Part shown: positions 22,795-31,500 of the stretch, piece by piece
How positions within the stretch are numbered: the stretch's first letter is position 1
Layout of the letters: each line of letters begins with the position of its first letter
DNA from: Candidatus Methanophagales archaeon
Lineage (GTDB): Archaea > Halobacteriota > Syntropharchaeia > Alkanophagales > Methanospirareceae
Length of the DNA stretch: 36,849 bases
Direction of reading: 5' to 3'
Assembly (NCBI GenBank): GCA_030612405.1
Contig: JAUWNY010000002.1
Coordinates: forward strand, 1-36,849
Made by a program: the position numbers and the translations under genes
The notes under the pieces: model-generated
Seen by the model: only the letters and a program-made list of their open reading frames with translations
Database searches by the model: none
Told to the model about the DNA's origin: nothing

Positions 22795-23781
22795 CTAAAC
22801 CTCTAATTTCACATCCCCTACTTTTATCCCTCTCGCCCGCTCCACGACTTCACCCACGATTTTGCCCCCTGTTACCCGGATAGCTTCCTGCTCCTCGCTT
22901 TTCGGAATTACTACCGCGAAGCCCATACCCATATTGAACGTTTTATACATCTCTTCATCTGTTATATTGCCAAGTTCCTGAATGAATTTGAATATGTCAT
23001 TCGGCACTAAAGGGTCGTGGATGTCGAAGCCGAGGTACGTGATTCTTCGCAGTTTCAGAAACCCACTGCCCGTTATATGTGCCAAGCCATGCACTTCACA
23101 CCTTTCCAGCAGCTCTAAAACCTCTGTATATATCCTCGTTGGCGTGAGTAACTCTTCACCTATGCTTATCGAAGGATTGTATTCAAAGGGGGAATTGTAA
23201 TCCAACCCTGCTGCTTCTATTACTTTCCTCGCGAGTGTTAACCCATTGCTGTGTATTCCCGAACTTTTCAGCCCCAGAACCAGGTCGCCTATTTCTATCT
23301 TTTCGCCTCGTATTACCCTATCCTTTGAAACATATCCTACGCAAGTTCCAGAAAGGTCTAAATCGTTTACCAGTTCTGGTAGTATCGCCGTTTCACCACC
23401 CACGATAGAAATATCCGCAATTCGCGCTCCTTCTTCTAATCCCTTGCCTATTTCCGCGGCAATTAACTCATCTGGCTTTTCCATCGCGAGATAATCAACA
23501 AACGCAATGGGCGTTGCCCCTACACAGTAAACATCGTTGACATTCATCGCGATGCAGTCTATACTGATGGTATCCCATTTGTTTAGCTCTGCAGCAATCA
23601 GGACTTTCGACCCGACACCATCGGTGGAAATAGCGAGCAGATGCTGCGTATCAAAAGGGAGTTCAAAAAGGCCGGAAAACCCTTTTAACTCCTTTATCCG
23701 GGTCATCTCCGCGGATAGCGCCTTTACAACTCCTTGTTCCTTTTTTATGTCCACGCCTGCTTTTGCGTATGTCCACGGCAT
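22795..23781 (-). CDS. purM: Phosphoribosylformylglycinamidine cyclo-ligase (AIR synthetase)
   Basis: Purine synthesis step 5 (FGAM to AIR, ATP-dependent). The 328 residues begin TYAKAGVDIKKEQ. The family loops are present: STDGVGSKVLIA, DCIAMNVNDVYCVGATPIAFVDYLA, IVGGETAILPE, LVLGLKSSGIHSNGLTLARKV, LAHITGSGFLKLRRI, and FNMGMGFAVV. The length is normal. The start is ATG 23781 with a TATA-like TTTAATATACC (about 23803-23814) that belongs to the repeat described there, again suggesting that the repeat supplied the promoter. Confidence 0.95.
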   Translation of the reverse strand: MPWTYAKAGVDIKKEQGVVKALSAEMTRIKELKGFSGLFELPFDTQHLLAISTDGVGSKVLIAAELNKWDTISIDCIAMNVNDVYCVGATPIAFVDYLAMEKPDELIAAEIGKGLEEGARIADISIVGGETAILPELVNDLDLSGTCVGYVSKDRVIRGEKIEIGDLVLGLKSSGIHSNGLTLARKVIEAAGLDYNSPFEYNPSISIGEELLTPTRIYTEVLELLERCEVHGLAHITGSGFLKLRRITYLGFDIHDPLVPNDIFKFIQELGNITDEEMYKTFNMGMGFAVVIPKSEEQEAIRVTGGKIVGEVVERARGIKVGDVKLEV

Positions 23782-23802
23782 AGAAAAGAAAAAGTAGTTG
23801 TG

Positions 23803-23866
23803 GTATATTAAAGTATAACTTCTACCTATTTAGGACGCAGATTTAGCGGATTTACGCAGAAAACTA
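23803..23866 (-). repeat. 3' flank of the GxxExxY-type element (copy upstream of purM)
   Basis: Minus strand: TTTTCTGCGTAAATCCGCTAA, ATCTGCGTCCTAAATAGGTAG, AAGTTATACTTTAATATACC. It is almost identical to 15009-15076 and points towards purM. Confidence 0.7.
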
Positions 23867-23923
23867 TTTCCTCAAATTATCAAATGCCTTACGTTTTTTA
23901 AAATCCTGATTATCTGCGTTCAT
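23864..23923 (-). pseudogene. Minimal GxxExxY remnant (19 codons)
   Basis: It reads MNADNQDFKKRKAFDNLRK and a stop. The first seven residues equal the start of the GxxExxY remnant at 15074-15264 (MTADNQDL), and the last nine equal its end (KRKAFDSLRK). The complete middle is deleted in frame. Both flanks are kept: the 5' flank (CAAGAAAGAATAATTTTTGA then AATCGGACGCAG) overlaps the stop of the ATP-grasp gene. It is probably not a functional peptide. Confidence 0.75.
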
Positions 23924-23943
23924 CTGCGTCCGATTTTCAAAAA

Positions 23944-25122
23944 TTATTCTTTCTTGTGTCTCACACACGCTTTTATACGCTCGACATTGCTCATCGCTTC
24001 AGCAACCGCTTCTTCTCTACTATCGCCAATCCCTATTCCCGTGGCAATGGGTTCTCCCTGCTTTACAATTCTGCCTTTTTCCGGAATGTCCACTATTCCT
24101 TGCACATCCCTATCTAAATTTCCCATCACTACCCCTTCTTGTCTTGCAAACACAATCGTTTTTGCAGCATATCTTTTCGCTTCCACTTGTTCTACGAGTA
24201 AATCCCCTCTTACCGCTTTCATAGACGCATCAACTAAATTCAAATTTAGACCTGTGGAAAGCTCAACAGTGTCCAGGCTTCCTTGAAACCGTGGGTTCAC
24301 TTCTATTACGAAAGGTACATCGTCAGTAACAACAAAATCAATCCCGTTAGAGCCTACCAGCCCTAATTCAGTCGTTAAGAACTCGGCAATTTCACACATC
24401 TGCTCTGAAGATTTTGTTACAAACGGGGAGATGTTCCCGCAGTAGGCAAAGGGTCCGGGAGCGTAAACCGAATCCAGACCTATCAACTGCTCATTCACGG
24501 ATACCGAAATCGCCTCATGCTCGGTTGAAATGAGCGATACAGAGGCATGCGTTCCATTTATGTATTCCTGGAATAAGAAATCAGGAAAAAGTTTAGCCCA
24601 GTGAATCAACCCCTTTTCATCAATACAAAAGAAATTAGCCGTTCCCCCACCGCCATAAACGGGTTTTGCCACCACGGGATAGTGAAAGTCTTTCAGTTTC
24701 GCTTTTTCTTCCCATTCTCCTTCTCCTTCCGCTATTTCTCTGCCCGTATAGCTAAGAGGATGCGGGATACCTAAATCGTCTAATCGCGATGAAAGCCATG
24801 CTTTATTCGATACTTCTCTCGTCTTCTCCGGTGTGTTCCCCACTATCTTTTTCCTATCCTTAACAGTTAAGAACCCGAAATCCGCACTCTCAAACCCTGA
24901 GCCTATAATTATACCGTCAGCTTCTTCTACCTCCGCTTTAAGGTGTTTGACGTCAGCGTGAAGCTGAAGCGGATTCAGAGGGAAATATCTGGTGGCACAT
25001 CTCCTCGTATCTATATCGCCAAAAGCATCGGCAGCATACATCTCATAGCCCGCCCTGCTGCCGGAACATACGATATGCCTGACGGAATATCCGATTGCCA
25101 ATATTTTTCTTGTTTGGTGCAT
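23944..25122 (-). CDS. ATP-grasp family ligase (COG2232-like)
   Basis: A 392-residue ATP-grasp enzyme: an N-terminal pre-ATP-grasp Rossmann part (residues 1 to about 110, ILAIGYSVRHIV...ADGIIIGSGFE), then the nucleotide loop VVAKPVYGGGGTANFF, the hinge FLFQEYINGTHASVS, and metal ligands GSNGIDFVVTDDVPFVIEVNPRFQGSLD. A C-terminal biotin-carboxylase-like region follows. Such enzymes join a carboxylate to an amine or thiol through an acylphosphate. It resembles the archaeal COG2232 group, possibly tied to cofactor synthesis; the substrate is unknown. The last codons KKE and the TAA are part of a repeated element shared with 15280-15300. Confidence 0.8.
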   Translation of the reverse strand: MHQTRKILAIGYSVRHIVCSGSRAGYEMYAADAFGDIDTRRCATRYFPLNPLQLHADVKHLKAEVEEADGIIIGSGFESADFGFLTVKDRKKIVGNTPEKTREVSNKAWLSSRLDDLGIPHPLSYTGREIAEGEGEWEEKAKLKDFHYPVVAKPVYGGGGTANFFCIDEKGLIHWAKLFPDFLFQEYINGTHASVSLISTEHEAISVSVNEQLIGLDSVYAPGPFAYCGNISPFVTKSSEQMCEIAEFLTTELGLVGSNGIDFVVTDDVPFVIEVNPRFQGSLDTVELSTGLNLNLVDASMKAVRGDLLVEQVEAKRYAAKTIVFARQEGVVMGNLDRDVQGIVDIPEKGRIVKQGEPIATGIGIGDSREEAVAEAMSNVERIKACVRHKKE

Positions 25123-25155
25123 GTTTGCCTAATGCTTATCGTAGAGCTTTTTTTA

Positions 25156-25212
25156 ATTGTATATAAAGTATAACTTCCTTCTATTTGAGACACGGATTTA
25201 CACGGACTTATT
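25156..25212 (-). repeat. Solo 3'-flank repeat upstream of the ATP-grasp gene
   Basis: Minus strand: AAGTCCGTGTAAATCCGTGTC, TCAAATAGAAGGAAGTTATAC, TTTATATACAATTAAAAAAAG. It carries the same TATACTTTATATACAAT end as the asd copy. The TTTATATA box is about 36-45 nt before the ATG at 25122. Confidence 0.65.
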
Positions 25213-25251
25213 TTAATTTAACATTGTTGATTTTTATCATCTGTGTTAATT

Positions 25252-25287
25252 AAGCCCTTTCTTGGCTTGCGGAGACGTGGGCAGAGC
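25252..25287. repeat. Two tight hairpins inserted in a repeat relic
   Basis: AAGCC-CTTTCTT-GGCTT is followed by CGTGGGC-AGA-GCCCACG, a perfect 7-bp stem with a 3-nt loop. These interrupt a GTGTTAAT...CGTTAATCTGTG repeat relic. The same hairpin style and the word GGCTTGCGG recur at 33406-33490. Confidence 0.6.
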
Positions 25288-25329
25288 CCACGAGCGTTAA
25301 TCTGTGTCAACGATTTATTTTCTTGTGAA

Positions 25330-25348
25330 ACCGAAAAGCTTTTATACC
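25330..25348 (+). promoter_or_regulatory. BRE-TATA promoter of the giant surface-protein gene
   Basis: CCGAAAAGCTTTTATACC combines a purine-rich BRE-like stretch with a TATA box. Initiation would be near 25372, leaving a leader of about 210 nt before the ATG at 25584. Confidence 0.5.
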
Positions 25349-25427
25349 CCTAAGTAAGAAATATGTTTTTATGGTAACAGCAGGTAAGATGAAGGGGGGA
25401 GAACATCAGAGAAAAAGGTGAAGAAAA

Positions 25428-25543
25428 GGGGAAAAATATGTTTCCCCCTCCTTCCTTTCTCCGCCCCTTCATGGGTAGGGTATAGCCGGATAGGCAATAG
25501 GCAAGTAGCCAATAGGAAACGGGGAAATTTTCCCTATTTGGCT
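25428..25543 (+). promoter_or_regulatory. Structured 5' leader of the giant gene
   Basis: GGGGAAA-AATATG-TTTCCCC (25428-25447) is a perfect 7-bp hairpin. A longer imperfect stem pairs AGCCAATAGG (25507-25516) with CCCTATTTGGCT (25532-25543), with GGGGAAATTTTCCC inside. In between are ATAGGC/TAGGCAA near-repeats. It could be a regulatory leader or a terminator-like element; it matches no riboswitch consensus I know. Confidence 0.4.
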
Positions 25544-25583
25544 ATTCCCCATTCGCTAAGAAGAAGAAGGTGAACGGGAGAAA

Positions 25584-28500
25584 ATGAGAAAAAGAAAAAG
25601 CATTGCGGGAAAAAAGGATGTGAAACGAGCAATAGTGATGTTTGCAATTGTAATTGCAGCGTTAGCATTGTTCAGCATAATGCCAATGCCGGTCAGTGCA
25701 GATGCACCCGGAAATCCTGGCGCCGGGTGCCACTCGGAAACTAAATACTATGGCACAATCAACGGCGGCATGTACTTCGAGCAATATGGTTTTTTGCAAT
25801 TCCGTTCAATGACCAAGACCTTTGATAATGTGCCTGACGGAATAAAATTTGCTCGTGTGTACACCGGTGTGTGGGCTGGCTCTCCAGGTAAAGGTGGCAA
25901 ATTCAACATTACCATCGCTAATGCCACCAGCTCTTACACCACTACCACATATCAAGCATGTGACCCATGCCCTGGAGAACCATGTGCAGACTATCAATCT
26001 CTGCGATGCGATACGCTGAACTGGTCTGGCAACGTGCCACCGAACGTTCCGTCAGGCGATATACACGACTATGTCACTGGCTGCAACGTCCATTTTATCA
26101 GCTATAATGCAACGCCATATATAACTCCCGGAAGCAACACGATAACAGTTAACACTAGCTGCAGTGATAATTGTACTTGCTGGGACGGCAGGATATACCT
26201 TGCTGCTCTTCTCGTTGTGTATGAGGATGCGAGCATGCCGGAGATTACGTACTGGATCAATGAAGGAGCGCCGTTTATGGAAGATAATAGCACGTGCGAC
26301 GGCCCTGATGACCATCTCAACATTTCTTTCTATTTCAACGGCACACACATAAGCAACCCGGCAAAAGTAAAGTACTGGACGTTGGGTTTCCCGCATGTCG
26401 CTAATGCAACCACGGAGCCGGCATACATGAAACTCAACGGAAACAGCATCGGTGAGTATGACTATATGGAGAAGTATGGTGGATATGAAGTTTTCTACCG
26501 GTGGGACGATATACCACCTGGTTATTTAAACCCGTCAAGCAATCTCTTCTGTTACTCTAACCCAAATCCTTTTTATGAGCGTGTTAACGTTGCTGCGTTG
26601 ATATTGGAAGGAGAATCACCAACACCAACACCCACGCCAGCACCAGCACCAATAACAGAACAATGGAACATGACGTTCGGAGGAGCGGGCGATGATTATG
26701 GCTATTCCGTCCAGCAAACCGCAGACGGCGGTTACATCCTCGCAGGCGACACGCGTTCTTACGGCGCTGGTGATGCTGACGTATGGTTGATAAAGACCGA
26801 TTCAAAGGGAAATGAACAGTGGAGCAGAACCTTCGGAGGAGCAGAAGCAGACCTCCTGGACCGCGGCTCCGTCCGGCAGACCTCTGACGGCGGGTACGTC
26901 ATCACAAGCTACACATATTCTTATGGTGCAGATAATGGCAGCGTCTGGCTGCTCAAGACAAATCAAAATGGAAATGAAGAATGGAACAGGACTTTCGGTG
27001 GAGAGGGTCTTGACTGGGGGCATTCAGTCCGGCAGACTTCTGACGGCGGCTACGTCATTGCAGGACGTATAATTCCTCCTTATGCCGGCGATCGTGCCGA
27101 TGCATGGCTTATACGAACCGATTCAAATGGTGTTGAACAGTGGAACAGGACTTTCGGTGCTGATGGCTGCGAGTACGCCGCTTCCGTTCAGCAGACCGCG
27201 GATGACGGTTACGTCATGACAGGACGCACAACTTCTTTCGGCGCTGCCGAGGCTGACGCATGGCTTATACGAACTGATTCAAACGGTATTGAACAGTGGA
27301 ACAGGACGTTTGGAGGAGCAGGTTATGATTATGGATATTCGGTTCAGCAGACCTCTGACGGCGGCTATGTAATAGCAGGGAGCACTAACGGTCGCCAGGA
27401 CGTATGGCTCATAAAGACGCGTCCGGATGGAACAGAAGAATGGAACACTATTTTTGGTGGTCCCGCAAAGGCAGATGAAGGTTATTCTGTCCAGCAGACT
27501 TCTGATGGCGGATACATCCTTGCAGGCTACACGGAGTCCTACGGCACTGCTGGTTCGGCTGACGTATGGCTTATACGGACAGATTCGGATGGTATTGAAC
27601 AGTGGAACATGACCGTAGGAGGAACGGGACTGGAGAAAGGCTATTCGGTCCACCAGACGGCAGATGGCGACTATATCGCAGCAGGATACACAAACTCTTT
27701 CGGCGCTGGTGGTTATGACCTCTGGCTGATAAAATTATCAACTCCAGTAGTGAGGCAAATTGACCTTCTTACAACTGCTCTCGAAACTCCTTCAACGTTG
27801 TATGCTAATTTAACCAACACGATCAGCGCTACGATAAAGAACAATGGCACGGGTGATGCATCTTCGTTCAACGTCTCTTTAAGTGCTGACGGTAGCCCGG
27901 TAGATGAGGTAGTGGTATCAGGATTAGGTGCTGGCAAGAGCACAGCGGTAAGCTTTTCATGGTCTCCTTCCCGCACCGGCGACTTTGAACTTTGCGTAGC
28001 TGCGGACTGCGACTTCGAGGTAAATGAAAGTAACGAAGGCAACAACGTGCTGTGTAAAAATGTGACTGTCTTGCCATTCGAGATTGACCTTCTTCCCACT
28101 GCTCTCGAAACACAGTCAACACCTTATGCCAATTTCACCAACACGATCAGAACTACGATAAAGAATAATGGCACTGGCAATGCATCCTCGTTCAATGTCT
28201 CGTTAACTGCTGGCGACGTCGTGGTGGATAAGACAGGGGTATCTGGTCTGAGTGTTGGGGAGAGCGTAGTTGTGAACCTTTACTGGACTCCTTCCTACAC
28301 CGGTGACTTTGAACTTTGCGTAGCTGCGGACTGCGACAGTAATATAAACGAGAGTGAAGAAGACAACAATGTGCTATGTGAAAATGTAACCGTGTTGTCG
28401 TTCGAGCATCCATGCTGGAACGACACCTTTGACGACGAAACAAAAATCGCTGAGATGCAGAAAGTGGTCGTGAGCGAGGGTGACGTTAAAATAGACCTCG

Positions 28501-31500
28501 AGAATGTTTCGTGGATATGGGAGTCCAATCCTTTGTTGGTCGCTGGACTTGGAACAGCTAATAATCCTAACCCTGCAATAGCCTTCAACATCACCGGGGA
28601 TGAAAAGTGGAACCTGATAGTTGGCGAAAATTACAAGTATAGTGGATTTTACTGGGATGGCACGCAATGGATTAAAAGTTCTTCCCTGGTATCTGGACTT
28701 GCGTGGCACGCAGGACCCAGCGGATCTATTTCACCGACAATTGCTTTTAACATCACAGGAGATGGAAGATGGAACCTGCTCGCTGGAAAGTATTATTATC
28801 CTATGGTCTATGGATATTACTGGAATGGCATGCAATGGATCGAGAATTCTTCACTGGTCGCTGGACTTGGAGGAGGAGGAGGGTCACCGGAATTAGCATT
28901 CAACATCACCGGGGACAGAAGATGGAACCTGATTAACAGGGCGCGCGGATACTATTGGAATGACAACCAGTGGGTAGAAAACCCGTCGCTGGTCGCTGGA
29001 CTGGGAGGCGAGGTACCGGCAATTGCATTCAACATTACTGGAGACGGAAGGTGGAACCTGATCGCCGGACATAGCAGTGGCGAGTTTCTTGGATTCTACT
29101 GGAATGGAACGCAATGGATTAGTGATCCTTCCCTGGTGTCTGGACTGGGTAACATATATCTTCCCCAATCAGTAATAGCCTTCAACATTACCGGGGAGGG
29201 AAGGTGGAACCTGATCGCTGGAGAATTGGGTGGTGATAACAGAAGATTCTATGGCTATCAGTGGATCGTAGAGAAAGGAAGCATGAAATCAGTTGTGATT
29301 CATTCTGTATCGTACTTCAAGAACTGGACTGTATTTAATGCTAATGCTACTGTGCCAGCAGGAACGGGCATCACCTATAAAATCCTTGACGAGAAGAACG
29401 ACACGATAATGACCGTTACGGACGGGCACGATATCTCAGGCATCACTCAAACTTCTATTAGACTATTCGCTGAATTAACCACCGTGAATCCATCTTACAC
29501 GCCAGTGCTGCACGATTGGAGCGTGAGCTGGGAAACGGGAGAGGTTGACCTCCTGCCAACTGCTATTGAAACGCCGGCAAATTTGTATCCAAATGAAACC
29601 TGGAAGATTAGTGCTGCGGTCAAGAACGATGGCGGTGCTCATTCCGGCGGGTTCAAAGCGGCACTATACGCAAATGATACCGAAGTGGATACAGAATTCA
29701 TTGACGATATACCCGCGGGAGAGAGCACAAGTGTAACATTTGAATGGACTCCAAATCATGTTGGAAACTACAATCTTACGGTAATTGCAGATTCTGATGC
29801 TGCAATAACCGAATCAAATGAGACCAACAACGAGTTGACAAAAGAAGTGTCGGTTCTGCATTCCACTGTGCGGAGGCTCACGTTTGATACTAATTCTTCG
29901 ATTAACCCAGCTATAGCAACGGACAGTGAGGGCAACCTGCATTTAGTATGGAGCGATCCCCGAGACAGAAATGGTGAGGGCTGCAAGTGGCATAATGGCC
30001 ATACGGAATGGATTATATTCTATGATCTCTATTACAAGAAGCTCGCACCTAATGGTATGGTGCTGGTGGACGACATAAAATTGACAGAGTTAGCAGGGAC
30101 ACCCTTATCAGCAGTCAATCCAGCAATCGCAGTTGATTCAAATGATAACGTACATGTAGTGTGGGACAATGAGACGTGGACAGGGATTGGGGTTCTTGGA
30201 TGTACCCACAGCACCAGTCCCTATTATATGAAGCTCGATAACGATGGAAACATAGTGGTAGAACCCAAGCTTATAATTCAACTGCCAGAGTATCAATCTG
30301 TTCCAGCAAGAGGAATAGCAGTTGACCACGACGGCAATTTCCACATCGTGGTGGTTAAATCTCGTGTGGAATATGCAGATGTGAAATATAAGAAGTTAGA
30401 CAAAGAAGGCAATGAACTCCTAAATTATACTGTTGATTGCCAGCCTGGTTCAGATAAGAACTGGGCGTATATGGATGTACTTGATATAGCTCTGGACTCG
30501 GACAGTAATGCCCATATAGTGTACACTAAAGGTCCGTGTGGCTGTTATGGTATGGGGTGTGAGAACTATCCTTGTAGGGGTGTACTAAACTGTCAAGATG
30601 CATGGTACGCAAAGATAGATGACGAAGGAGTGCATCTACAAGACTTAAATGGCGACCTTCCGCTTCCTTCTCTGTATCCATCCGTGTGCGTTGATTCCGG
30701 TGACAACAAGCACGTGATCTGGAGCCAGCATAATGGAAGTGGAAGTGGCGATCTATTAGAAGGGGGCGGCTTCGATTTCTACTACTCCAAGTTCGATAAG
30801 TCCGGTAACAAGGTTATAGATGGCAAGCGGCTAACTTATGAGGATTATCTTCCAGAAGGGTATGCTGATGAAGGAGGTTATTACCTACCTGGTGTTGCTC
30901 ATCCAATCGTTGACACCGAATCCGGCGTCATGCACGTAACATGGTCACGGGAATCAGAGAAAGAGATATATTACATGGCATTTGATACCAGCGGCGATGA
31001 GATAACAAACAAGACCTTGATTTCATTTGAAGATGGAGATTCCTGGGAGCCGGGCATAGATGCATGCTCAGATGGTGCACATCTCGTCTGGACCGATAAT
31101 AGAGACGGCAATAATGAAATCTATTATGCGAGGATGTTTCTTCCGGAAAACCGGGTTTTCATACTCTGCCCGTCGGATAAATGGACACCTCCGAATGTGA
31201 ATGCAACTTATGCAATTGGTATCATGCACACGATGCCAGGAAGCGAGACATTCGATCTGACACTGGCTAATCTTGACGGTGCAGACGTTGCCGAACTCAA
31301 CAAATCTGCCATAACGCTGAACCCCAATGATATCGGTGAAGTAATCCTGAACGTTACGGATGCCGTTTTAGGTGATTACCGGGTGAAGGTAAACGTGGAA
31401 TCGCAATCAAACCCGGGGATAAATACCAGTGCAATCATAACCACGAGCGTTATTACGCCAAAGCATGATTTAGTCATAACGGCAATGGATGCATATCACA

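Noticed and set aside
25370-25583. Known riboswitch in the leader of the giant gene
   Set aside because: Hairpins are present but no conserved core of a c-di-GMP, SAM, cobalamin or fluoride riboswitch could be recognised.
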